Part shown: one piece after another, positions 44,066 to 51,007 of the stretch
How the letters are laid out: each line of letters opens with the position of its first letter
Numbering within the stretch: position 1 is the first letter of the stretch
Source: Marivita sp030148515
GTDB taxonomy: Bacteria > Pseudomonadota > Alphaproteobacteria > Rhodobacterales > Rhodobacteraceae
NCBI RefSeq assembly: GCF_048006345.1
Contig: NZ_CP180351.1
Coordinates: 1,116,001 to 1,180,000, forward strand
DNA length: 64,000 bases
Direction: 5' to 3'
The notes under the pieces: model-generated
Database searches by the model: none
What the model was told of the DNA's origin: nothing
What the model saw: the letters and a program-made list of their open reading frames with translations, nothing else
Program-made: the position numbers and the translations under genes

Positions 44066-44746
44066 ATGACCACCCCTTTTGAACCAGCACGACGCAAGCC
44101 AGGCCTCCTTGCACGGCTTCGGGCAAGCTTTCTGACGGGCATCGTTGTCATCGCGCCAGTTGCCCTGACGATCTGGCTGATCTGGACAATCATGGGCTGG
44201 ATCGACGGTTTTGTCCTGCCGCTGGTGCCGAGCCGGTTCAATCCCGAAGAATATATCGGCATCAACCTGCGCGGCGTCGGTGTGATCTTCTTCCTCGTCT
44301 TCACGGTCTTCGTGGGCTGGGTCGCCAAAGGCCTGATCGGGCGCTCGCTGATCCGTTTCGCCGAAAGCCTTGTCGAACGCATGCCGGTGATCCGGTCGAT
44401 CTATAGCGGGGTCAAACAGATCGCCGAAACGATCTTTGCCCAGTCCGAGCGGAACTTCGAAAAGGCCTGCCTGATCCAATACCCGCGCAAGGGCATCTGG
44501 GCGATTGGCTTTATCTCGACCGATGCACGAGGCGAAATTTCCGACCGCGCCGAGACCATGGGCAAACTGATCTCGGTGTTCGTTCCGACCACACCGAACC
44601 CGACATCGGGATTTCTGCTCTTCTTCCCCGAAGAAGACGTGATCGAACTCGACATGACCATCGAGGATGCGGCGAAACTGGTGATTTCGGCGGGTCTGGT
44701 CTATCCCAACGCCAAAGACCCGTCCCAGCCTGCCAAGGCAGCCTGA
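44066..44746 (+). CDS. DUF502-family membrane protein
   Basis: A 226-residue protein with two membrane segments (residues 22-42 and 70-92) and a cytoplasmic-type C-terminal domain. Signature pieces are FLTGIVVIAPVALTIWLIW, ERMPVIRSIYSGVKQI and FVPTTPNPTSGFL. DUF502 has no firm function; the domain is widespread in proteobacteria and planctomycetes. The gene stands alone between psuG and the exchanger, with 82- and 87-base gaps. Confidence 0.85.
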   Translation: MTTPFEPARRKPGLLARLRASFLTGIVVIAPVALTIWLIWTIMGWIDGFVLPLVPSRFNPEEYIGINLRGVGVIFFLVFTVFVGWVAKGLIGRSLIRFAESLVERMPVIRSIYSGVKQIAETIFAQSERNFEKACLIQYPRKGIWAIGFISTDARGEISDRAETMGKLISVFVPTTPNPTSGFLLFFPEEDVIELDMTIEDAAKLVISAGLVYPNAKDPSQPAKAA

Positions 44747-44833
44747 TTATTTTGCGTCCCGGCTTGAACGGGGTTTCGATCCCACACACTTGATCAGAAC
44801 GGTCTGCTGCAGTCCCGCACGCGACCCGTTGGG

Positions 44834-45760
44834 GTGGTTTCCTTGAACTTGATACTCGTGGCCTTTGGCCTTGTGGCGCTGCTTGTTGGCGGCGATCTTT
44901 TGGTGCGCGGCGCTGTCGGCGTGGCGCGTCGTTTTGGCGTGTCTCCGCTGGTCATCGGCCTCACGCTGGTAGGCTTCGGGACCTCGGCTCCTGAACTTGT
45001 CACCTCGCTCAGCGCTGCACTTGCCGGGGCGCCGGCCATCGCGCTCGGGAACGTCGTTGGCAGCAATATCGCCAACATCCTTTTGATCCTCGCGCTTGCC
45101 GCCCTGATCCGTCCGGTGTCGGCACAGATGGCTGGCTTGCCGCGCGAAGCGGCATGGGTTGGCGGCAGCGCTCTTGGATTGGCCGTTCTGGCGGTGGCCG
45201 GACAGATTTCTTTCGTCGCCGGTATTGGTCATCTGGCGCTTCTCGGGGTCTATCTCTGGGGCGCGTTCCGCAGCAGCGCAGTTCCGGCGCATGATGTAGA
45301 TATCCCGACCGACCCGTTGCCCAAGGCGGCGATGTTCCTGGTGGTCGGCCTCGCCCTCACCATCGGGGGCGCCATTGCTCTGGTCGATGGCGCAACCGGC
45401 ATCGCCCGCGCCTATGGCGTGCCCGAAGCCGTGATCGGGCTTACGCTGGTCGCCGTCGGCACCTCGCTGCCGGAACTTGCAACCACCGTCATGGCGGCGC
45501 GGCGCGGGCAATCGGATGTGGCGCTCGGCAACATCCTGGGCTCCGGCATCTTCAACATCCTCGGTATTCTGGGCACCACGGCCCTTTTCGCAAAGCTGCC
45601 TATCGAAAGCAGCCTCCTGCCCGACATCGGCGTGATGCTGGCGACAACGGCTGTTCTCATCGGCCTGCTCTTCTGGCGCCGTGCCATCAGCCGCGTTTCG
45701 GGTCTCGTCTTTCTGCTGCTCTACGCCGTCTACATGGCGTGGCTCAGCCAAACATTTTGA
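44834..45760 (+). CDS. Calcium/sodium antiporter family protein (CaxA/YrbG-like)
   Basis: A 308-residue membrane exchanger with two Na_Ca_ex repeats. The alpha-repeat motifs are GFGTSAPELVTS with GNVVGSNIANI in the first half and AVGTSLPELATT with GNILGSGIFNIL in the second; Glu in each repeat binds the ion. Start: GTG 44834 or TTG 44843, both near a GGGGTGG stretch; the membrane part begins right after either. The 3' end overlaps the convergent patatin gene by 17 bases. Confidence 0.88.
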   Translation: MVSLNLILVAFGLVALLVGGDLLVRGAVGVARRFGVSPLVIGLTLVGFGTSAPELVTSLSAALAGAPAIALGNVVGSNIANILLILALAALIRPVSAQMAGLPREAAWVGGSALGLAVLAVAGQISFVAGIGHLALLGVYLWGAFRSSAVPAHDVDIPTDPLPKAAMFLVVGLALTIGGAIALVDGATGIARAYGVPEAVIGLTLVAVGTSLPELATTVMAARRGQSDVALGNILGSGIFNILGILGTTALFAKLPIESSLLPDIGVMLATTAVLIGLLFWRRAISRVSGLVFLLLYAVYMAWLSQTF

Positions 45761-46775
45761 CAAGATCGGCGGTCTGCCGTTGCCCCAGATCTTCCTTGTG
45801 ATGCGCAAGGAATGTCCCTGCGGCGCGGCGGCCGGCCTCTTTCAATTCGGCGATCACCGATGGTACGGGGACCAGCTTGGTTGCGACCGACAAATCGTTC
45901 ATCAGGTCGTCATCGGCGATCATGTGCACCCGGACGTTCTTCATTGCGCCCTCCTGCACCTTGCCATCCGCAATCAGGCGCTGGACGAATTCGATGGCCC
46001 GCAATTCGCGCAGCAACGATGAGTTGAAACTGATCTCGTTGATCCGGTTCTGAATCTCGTTGGGCATCACCGGCACGGTATCCCGCTTCAGCGGATTGAT
46101 GTTCACGATCACCACGTCATCCGGCAGGTCGGCATCGAACAGCGGAAACAGCGCCGGGTTCCCTGTATAGCCGCCGTCCCAGAACGGCTCCACGATGCCG
46201 GTCTGCGGGTCTTCCACCTCGACCGCCTGAAAGAGGGTTGGTAAACAGGCCGAAGCAAGGATGCTCTTGGTGCTGATTGCCTTGCCTTTGAAAATCCGCA
46301 CCTTGCCATCGCGCACCTGCGTCGCGCAGACATAGAGGCGCGGGCCTTCCATCGCGCAGACCCGCCCGAAATCGAACTGGTCAACAATCTTTTCGAGCGG
46401 GTTCTCGTAGAGCGGCCCCCAGGCATAGGGCGACATCATCCGCCCCAGCGTGTCACCAAGCATGTAAGCGGGTGAAAACTCCAATCCCTTGCTGATCGCC
46501 CCCGGTGTAGGCAGCCAGGCCTGCATCCATTTCGGCACTGCCAGATCATCCAGCCGCGCCACCTGTGCCCAGAGCCAGTCGAGGTTGTCTTTTGCCCCCT
46601 GCCGCCCGTCCAGCAGCCACCCCGCCTTGAGCGCCGCGCCATTGAGCGCCCCTGCCGACGTGCCGGTGATTGCCGCGATCTCCACGTCTTCCTCTTCCAG
46701 AAGCCGGTCCAGCACACCCCAAGTAAACGCGCCATGTGCGCCGCCGCCCTGAAGGGCAAGATTGATCTTTACCAT
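45744..46775 (-). CDS. Patatin-like phospholipase family protein
   Basis: A 343-residue serine hydrolase of the patatin family. The oxyanion motif GGGAHG (residues 10-15), nucleophile Ser40 in GTSAG and the catalytic Asp in WDGGYTGNP are all present. Patatins deacylate lipids; some are poly-hydroxybutyrate-linked. It follows the 3-hydroxybutyrate dehydrogenase gene on the same strand, with a hairpin between, so a role in lipid or polyhydroxybutyrate breakdown is plausible but unproven. Confidence 0.88.
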   Translation of the reverse strand: MVKINLALQGGGAHGAFTWGVLDRLLEEEDVEIAAITGTSAGALNGAALKAGWLLDGRQGAKDNLDWLWAQVARLDDLAVPKWMQAWLPTPGAISKGLEFSPAYMLGDTLGRMMSPYAWGPLYENPLEKIVDQFDFGRVCAMEGPRLYVCATQVRDGKVRIFKGKAISTKSILASACLPTLFQAVEVEDPQTGIVEPFWDGGYTGNPALFPLFDADLPDDVVIVNINPLKRDTVPVMPNEIQNRINEISFNSSLLRELRAIEFVQRLIADGKVQEGAMKNVRVHMIADDDLMNDLSVATKLVPVPSVIAELKEAGRRAAGTFLAHHKEDLGQRQTADLVKMFG

Positions 46776-46818
46776 ACCACCACCTGCTCCTTCATCTTGC
46801 CAAGTAAACTCCGGGGAG

Positions 46819-46840
46819 CACGAGGGGCTGGCCCCTCGTG
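46819..46840. repeat. Intercistronic palindrome between bdhA and the patatin gene
   Basis: CACGAGGGG-CTGG-CCCCTCGTG is a perfect 9-base stem with a 4-base loop. AAAAA follows on the plus strand, giving a T-run ahead of it on the transcribed minus strand and not behind, so it is not a normal terminator for bdhA. It may modulate readthrough into the patatin gene. Confidence 0.5.
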
Positions 46841-46850
46841 AAAAAGGAGA

Positions 46851-47624
46851 TCACAGCGCTGTCCAGCCCCCGTCCACCGAGATCGTCGTCCCGGTGATCT
46901 GCGCCGCCGCATCCGAGCAGAGGAACACCGCCGTGCCGCCGATCTGCTCGACCGTGGCGAATTCCTTGGAAGGCTGGCGCTCCAGAATGACCTTCTGCGT
47001 CACCTCTTCCTCACTCATGTCGTACTTCTTGGCCGTATCGGGGATCTGGGCCTCGACCAGCGGTGTGAGAACATAGCCCGGACAGATCGCGTTGCAGGTG
47101 ATGTGTTCCCGTGCCGTTTCCAAAGCCGTTGTCTTGGACAGGCCGACAACCCCGTGCTTGGCGGCAATATAGGCCGATTTGAACGGTGACGCCGTCAGGC
47201 CATGGGCGCTGGCGATGTTGATGATCCGGCCCCAGCCCGCCTTGCGCATCATCGGCAATGCAACTGCGGTGGTGTGAAAGGCCGAACTGAGGTTGATGGC
47301 GATGATCGCGTCCCATTTCTCGATCGGGAACTCGTCGATCGGGGCGACATGCTGGATGCCCGCATTGTTCACCAGAATATCGCAGGCCCCCGCCTGTTCG
47401 ATCAGCGCGCGGCACTGGTCGGGCTTCGACATATCGGCCTGGATATAGCGCACCGTGACGCCATGCTCCTTGGCGATCTCCGCGGCGAGCGCATGATCCT
47501 CGTCCCGGTCGGTGAACGAATTGATCACCACGTCCGCGCCGGCACGGGCCAATTCATGTGCAACGCCCAACCCGATCCCGGAATTCGAACCGGTGATGAC
47601 AGCAGTTTTCCCTTTCAGCGACAT
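46851..47624 (-). CDS. bdhA: 3-hydroxybutyrate dehydrogenase
   Basis: A 257-residue short-chain dehydrogenase. NAD motif TGSNSGIGLG (residues 11-20), NNAGI (87-90), catalytic Ser139, Tyr152 and Lys156 (YIAAK). The pieces NNAGIQHVAPIDEFP and the C-terminal ITGTTISVDGGWTAL are those of 3-hydroxybutyrate dehydrogenase, which oxidises (R)-3-hydroxybutyrate to acetoacetate in polyhydroxybutyrate use. The ATG at 47624 has GGAG seven bases upstream. Its promoter region holds TGC-rich palindromes. Confidence 0.92.
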   Translation of the reverse strand: MSLKGKTAVITGSNSGIGLGVAHELARAGADVVINSFTDRDEDHALAAEIAKEHGVTVRYIQADMSKPDQCRALIEQAGACDILVNNAGIQHVAPIDEFPIEKWDAIIAINLSSAFHTTAVALPMMRKAGWGRIINIASAHGLTASPFKSAYIAAKHGVVGLSKTTALETAREHITCNAICPGYVLTPLVEAQIPDTAKKYDMSEEEVTQKVILERQPSKEFATVEQIGGTAVFLCSDAAAQITGTTISVDGGWTAL

Positions 47625-47653
47625 GATCGCTCCTTCCTTGGTCTTTTGCTTGT

Positions 47654-47676
47654 GCAGCATGCTACATGCTGCATGT
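47654..47676. promoter_or_regulatory. Nested TGC-rich palindromes upstream of bdhA
   Basis: GCAGCATG-CTA-CATGCTGC (47654-47672) is a perfect 8-base inverted repeat; a second palindrome, ACATG-CTG-CATGT (47664-47676), overlaps it. They lie 30-52 bases upstream of the bdhA ATG, where a repressor would block transcription. PhaR, the polyhydroxybutyrate regulator of Paracoccus and Rhodobacter, is known to bind TGC-rich sites of this kind. The match to PhaR is by recollection of its consensus. Confidence 0.55.
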
Positions 47677-47702
47677 GCATAACACAAAGGAAGGATGTTG
47701 GT

Positions 47703-48071
47703 TCACACCTCTGGCGGCTGCGCTCCAAAAAAGCCGATGATCTCGGTCAGGCGGCCATCTGCGCCGACCCGTCCACAGTCGATCCCTTGGATCGGAACCG
47801 TCCCATCCGCCATCACCATGCGCCATGCAAACCGGATGCGGTCGTGATGCGCATCCACCCCCGAGGTCAGTTCGATTCGTCCTCCGGGAAATCGGGCCAA
47901 AACACGCCCGATCAGCGCATGCAGCGAATCGCGCCCCCGCGCCTCGCTGCCGGGATCCTGATAAAGCCCATCGTCTGCCCATGCGATTTCCAGAAGCGCC
48001 CGCCGTTTTTCAGCATCGACTTCGCACCACGCATCGCCATAGGCCTTTAGAACTTGGGTCAAGCTGTCCAT
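47703..48071 (-). CDS. SnoaL/NTF2-like domain protein
   Basis: A 122-residue protein with the cone-shaped alpha+beta NTF2 fold: N-terminal helices with DAWCEVDAEKRRALLEIAWADD, then LYQDPGSEARGRDSLHALI, then a beta sheet ending LTEIIGFFG. This pattern (W-W..DGxxxDP) is common in SnoaL-like proteins of unknown role, often small isomerases or stress proteins. It is co-directional with bdhA, 79 bases upstream of its ATG. Confidence 0.75.
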   Translation of the reverse strand: MDSLTQVLKAYGDAWCEVDAEKRRALLEIAWADDGLYQDPGSEARGRDSLHALIGRVLARFPGGRIELTSGVDAHHDRIRFAWRMVMADGTVPIQGIDCGRVGADGRLTEIIGFFGAQPPEV

Positions 48072-48124
48072 GTCACCTCTCCTGCTGCTGCGTCATCCTT
48101 GCAGAACGGCTGGTCATCAGACAG

Positions 48125-48152
48125 AAAAAAACCCCGGCACGAAGCCGGGGTT
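48125..48152 (-). terminator. Rho-independent terminator of the candidate small RNA
   Basis: Stem AACCCCGGC/GCCGGGGTT with loop TTCGT and seven T residues in the minus-strand direction. In the plus direction no T-run follows, so it serves only the minus strand. Confidence 0.9.
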
Positions 48153-48199
48153 AAGTTATTGAGGCAGGTTTCATACAGGCAAGAAACCTATCGAGCAGT
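48125..48199 (-). ncRNA. Candidate small RNA (about 75 nt), intergenic
   Basis: On the minus strand a near-consensus promoter (TTGGAT, 17 bases, TATAAA) lies just upstream, giving a start near 48199. The transcript would hold a stem-loop with AGGTTTC and GAAACCT (48166-48189) and end in a textbook terminator: AACCCCGGC-TTCGT-GCCGGGGTT followed by seven T (48152-48125). There is no ORF, no minus-strand gene to which the terminator could belong, and the terminator points toward the SnoaL gene, which begins 54 bases on. This makes a trans-acting small RNA the best reading. I cannot link it to a known family. Confidence 0.62.
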
Positions 48200-48205
48200 A
48201 AGTCC

Positions 48206-48234
48206 TTTATAGGCAATTCTTCGCGGTGATCCAA
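48206..48234 (-). promoter_or_regulatory. Sigma-70-type promoter of the candidate small RNA
   Basis: Minus strand: -35 TTGGAT (48234-48229), spacer of exactly 17 bases, -10 TATAAA (48211-48206). This is one of the best matches to the housekeeping consensus in the window. Confidence 0.65.
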
Positions 48235-48242
48235 GCTAAAAG

Positions 48243-48271
48243 TTTGAAAAGCCTCAAAAGCCCAGTTACGT
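48243..48271 (+). promoter_or_regulatory. Possible promoter of the solute-binding protein gene
   Basis: Plus strand: TTGAAA (48243-48248), 17 bases, TACGTT (48266-48271), about 42 bases before the ATG. It is back to back with the small-RNA promoter. The -10 box is a weak match. Confidence 0.35.
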
Positions 48272-48313
48272 TCTCAGACAACAAAATAAGGGCAGACAGG
48301 GATTGTTGCGAAA

Positions 48314-50131
48314 ATGAGATCGGTTTTATTCCTGAAAAGGCACATCAGCATCGCCGCACTGGCACTCGCGCTTAGCGCGCAATCGGGCGCGGCAGACCCG
48401 CAGCACGGCATAGCTATGTATGGGGACCCCGAACTGCCACCGGATTTTGTGTCCCTGCCCTATGCAAACCCGGATGCGCCAAAGGGGGGACGCATCGTGA
48501 CTGGTGAGGTTGGCAGCTTCGACAGCCTCAACCCGCATATCTCCAAAGGCTCGACCCCGTGGCAGCTCCGGTTCCTCGCCTATGAAAGCCTGATGGGCCG
48601 AAACTGGGACGAACCGTTCACGCTCTACGGTCTTCTCGCCGAATCGATTGAGGTGGGCGAGGATCGAGATTGGGTCGAATTCGTCCTCCGCGAAGAGGCC
48701 GCGTTCTCAGATGGCACGCCGCTTACCGTAGAAGACGTGATGTGGTCTTATGAGACCCTCGGCACAATCGGTCACCCCCGCTACCACGGCGCGTGGAAAA
48801 AAGTCGCGTCGATGGAGCAGACCGGTCCGCGCAGCATCCGCTTCACCTTCAACGAAGACGATCCGGAAATGGCGCTGCTGATCGGCATGCGCCCGATCCT
48901 GAAGAAGGCCCAGTGGGAAGGCAAGGAATTCGACGCCTCCGGCATCGACGAGGTGCCGATCTCCACCGCCCCTTACGTGATCGACGATTTCGAGGCGGGC
49001 CGCTTTGTCAGCCTCAAACGCAATCCCGACTACTGGGGCAAAGACGTCAACTTCATGCGCGGTCAGGCGAACCTTGATGAGATCCGCATGGAATTCTACG
49101 GCGACGGAACTGCCATGTTCGAGGCGTTCAAGGCCGGTGCGCTGAATTCCAGCCGCGAATTCAATGTCGAGAAATGGGACACCCAGTACGATTTCCCCGC
49201 CATCGACAGCGGCGATGTGGTCAAGTCGGTGATTCCACATGAACGCCCGTCAGGCATGACCGGGTTCGTGATGAACACCCGCCGCGACCAGTTCAAGGAC
49301 TGGCGTGTACGCGATGCGATGCTGCATGCGTTCAATTTCGAATTCATCAACGAAACCATGACCGGCTCCAAACAGCCGCGCATCACGTCCTACTTCTCGA
49401 ACTCGGTGCTCGGCATGCAGGACGGCCCCGCCGAGGGACGCGAGCGCGATCTGCTCGAACCCTTCGCCGCAGACCTGCTGCCGGGCGCGCTCGACGGCTA
49501 CGCCCTGCCGGTCAGCGACGGCACCGAACGCAACCGTGGCAACATCCGCGCCGCCATCGACCTGATGGAAGAGGCCGGCTACACGATCACCGACGGCCAG
49601 ATGGTTGGCCCCGATGGGCAGCCCTTCACCTTCGAAATCCTGCTCCAGCAAGGCAGCACCGAAGAACAGTCGATCATCGACCTTTACACTCAGTCGCTGG
49701 AACGGGTCGGCATCACTCCGACGATCACCACGATCGACGCGGCGCAGTTCAAGGAACGCACCAACAACTACGATTTCGACATGAGCTACAACCGCTGGGG
49801 CATGTCTCTCAGCCCCGGCAACGAACAGAAGCTCTACTGGGGCTGTGACGGCGTCGAAGCCCCCGGCACACGCAACTGGATGGGCATGTGTTCGCCCGCT
49901 GCCGAAGCCATGATCGACGAGATCCTCAATTCGGACACACGCGAGGATTTCATCGCGGCCACCCGCGCGCTGGACCGGGTACTGACCACGGGCCGGTATG
50001 TCATCCCGATCTACCAGTGGAACATCAGCCGCATCGCTCATGCGAAACAGTTGAAATATCCGACCGACATCCCGATCTATGGCGACTGGATCGGCTGGCA
50101 GCCCGATGTCTGGTGGTGGGAAGAGGAGTGA
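48314..50131 (+). CDS. Peptide/nickel-type ABC transporter solute-binding protein (YejA-like)
   Basis: A 605-residue family 5 solute-binding protein. A signal peptide (residues 1-26, cleaved near SGAADPQ) is followed by GGRIVTGEVGSFDSLNPH, YESLMGRNWDEPFTLYG and the C-terminal LYWGCDGVEAPGTRNWMGM and WQPDVWWWEEE. Length and segments fit YejA, which binds oligopeptides such as microcin C. The permease and ATPase genes normally following (yejBEF) are absent; the next gene is a tiny lipoprotein. It may serve a transporter encoded elsewhere. Confidence 0.88.
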   Translation: MRSVLFLKRHISIAALALALSAQSGAADPQHGIAMYGDPELPPDFVSLPYANPDAPKGGRIVTGEVGSFDSLNPHISKGSTPWQLRFLAYESLMGRNWDEPFTLYGLLAESIEVGEDRDWVEFVLREEAAFSDGTPLTVEDVMWSYETLGTIGHPRYHGAWKKVASMEQTGPRSIRFTFNEDDPEMALLIGMRPILKKAQWEGKEFDASGIDEVPISTAPYVIDDFEAGRFVSLKRNPDYWGKDVNFMRGQANLDEIRMEFYGDGTAMFEAFKAGALNSSREFNVEKWDTQYDFPAIDSGDVVKSVIPHERPSGMTGFVMNTRRDQFKDWRVRDAMLHAFNFEFINETMTGSKQPRITSYFSNSVLGMQDGPAEGRERDLLEPFAADLLPGALDGYALPVSDGTERNRGNIRAAIDLMEEAGYTITDGQMVGPDGQPFTFEILLQQGSTEEQSIIDLYTQSLERVGITPTITTIDAAQFKERTNNYDFDMSYNRWGMSLSPGNEQKLYWGCDGVEAPGTRNWMGMCSPAAEAMIDEILNSDTREDFIAATRALDRVLTTGRYVIPIYQWNISRIAHAKQLKYPTDIPIYGDWIGWQPDVWWWEEE

Positions 50132-50134
50132 ACC

Positions 50135-50251
50135 ATGCGAGCATGCACTCTGCTGATTGTGATCGCAGGCGCGCTCAGCGCCTGTGCCACGGTTGACGGG
50201 ATCGGTCAGGATATCTCGACCACGTCCCGCACCGTGCAATTGTGGTTCTGA
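50135..50251 (+). CDS. Entericidin-like small lipoprotein
   Basis: A 38-residue protein starting three bases after the previous stop with GAGGAG ahead of it. The sequence has a short hydrophobic signal, a lipobox LSAC (Cys17) and the tail ATVDGIGQDIS, which is the entericidin pattern. Entericidins are membrane lipoproteins tied to stress and a toxin/antidote pair in E. coli. Co-translation with the binding protein gene is likely from the spacing. It is too short for most gene finders. Confidence 0.72.
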   Translation: MRACTLLIVIAGALSACATVDGIGQDISTTSRTVQLWF

Positions 50252-50304
50252 AGCGGTTCGGCTTCTCTGAATGCCCCTGACCGTCTTGCCCGGTCGATCC
50301 CGGA

Positions 50305-50946
50305 TCAAGACGTCAGTGATGTGACCCACAGGATGCTGGCGTCGTCGTCTGACACCGAGATCACGTTATGCCCCATTGTGGCATCGTAATAGGCACTGTC
50401 CCCGCGGCGCATCTCAACCGGTTCGTAGAACTCGGTGTAGAGCCGGATGACCCCGGTCAGGACATACAGGAATTCCTCGCCGTCATGGCGGACCCAACCG
50501 TCGAACTCGTCCACCGAACGCGCACGCACCCGCGCGCGATAAGGCAGCATCTGCTTCTTGGTCAGGGTTTCCGCCAATAGCTCGTGCTCATAGGTGGTCG
50601 TGGCGTGGTGCTGGCCCTTTCCGTTGGGGGTCATCACCATCCGGCCATTCACCTTTTCCCGCTGCGGCGGCGTGAACAGCTGTGGCACGCTGATCTGCAA
50701 TCCAATGGCCAGCTTTTTCAGCGCGTCGTAGGTGGGCGACATCTGCCCGTTCTCGATCTTCGACAAGGTCGATCGTGCCAGCCCCGCCTGCTGCGCGGCC
50801 TGTTCGAGCGTCCAGTTCCGCGCCTTGCGCAGGTCGCGCACGCGCTCGCCCAGGTTCAGCGGTTCGGGCTGATCGTGGCTTCCGGTGTCCCGCGCAATGC
50901 GGATCAGGTTCTTTGGATCATGAGTTATGAAGTCATCTATAAGCAT
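50305..50946 (-). CDS. XRE-family regulator with C-terminal cupin
   Basis: A 213-residue regulator. The XRE helix-turn-helix is at about residues 32-88 (GERVRDLRKARNWTLEQAA, GLARSTLSKIENGQMSPTYD), and a cupin_2 domain covers residues 135-213 (HDGEEFLYVLTGVIRLYTEF, MRRGDSAYYDATMGHN). Such regulators (PuuR-like, YdcN-like) control amine, sugar or amino acid genes and bind a small effector in the cupin. It diverges from the acyl-CoA synthetase gene. The ATG at 50946 starts the conserved part. Confidence 0.85.
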   Translation of the reverse strand: MLIDDFITHDPKNLIRIARDTGSHDQPEPLNLGERVRDLRKARNWTLEQAAQQAGLARSTLSKIENGQMSPTYDALKKLAIGLQISVPQLFTPPQREKVNGRMVMTPNGKGQHHATTTYEHELLAETLTKKQMLPYRARVRARSVDEFDGWVRHDGEEFLYVLTGVIRLYTEFYEPVEMRRGDSAYYDATMGHNVISVSDDDASILWVTSLTS

Positions 50947-51007
50947 GGCCTTCCGCTCCGGCAACCGGCGCTTGCGGCGCTGTCAATTGCGGCCTAGGGC
51001 TGTTGCC

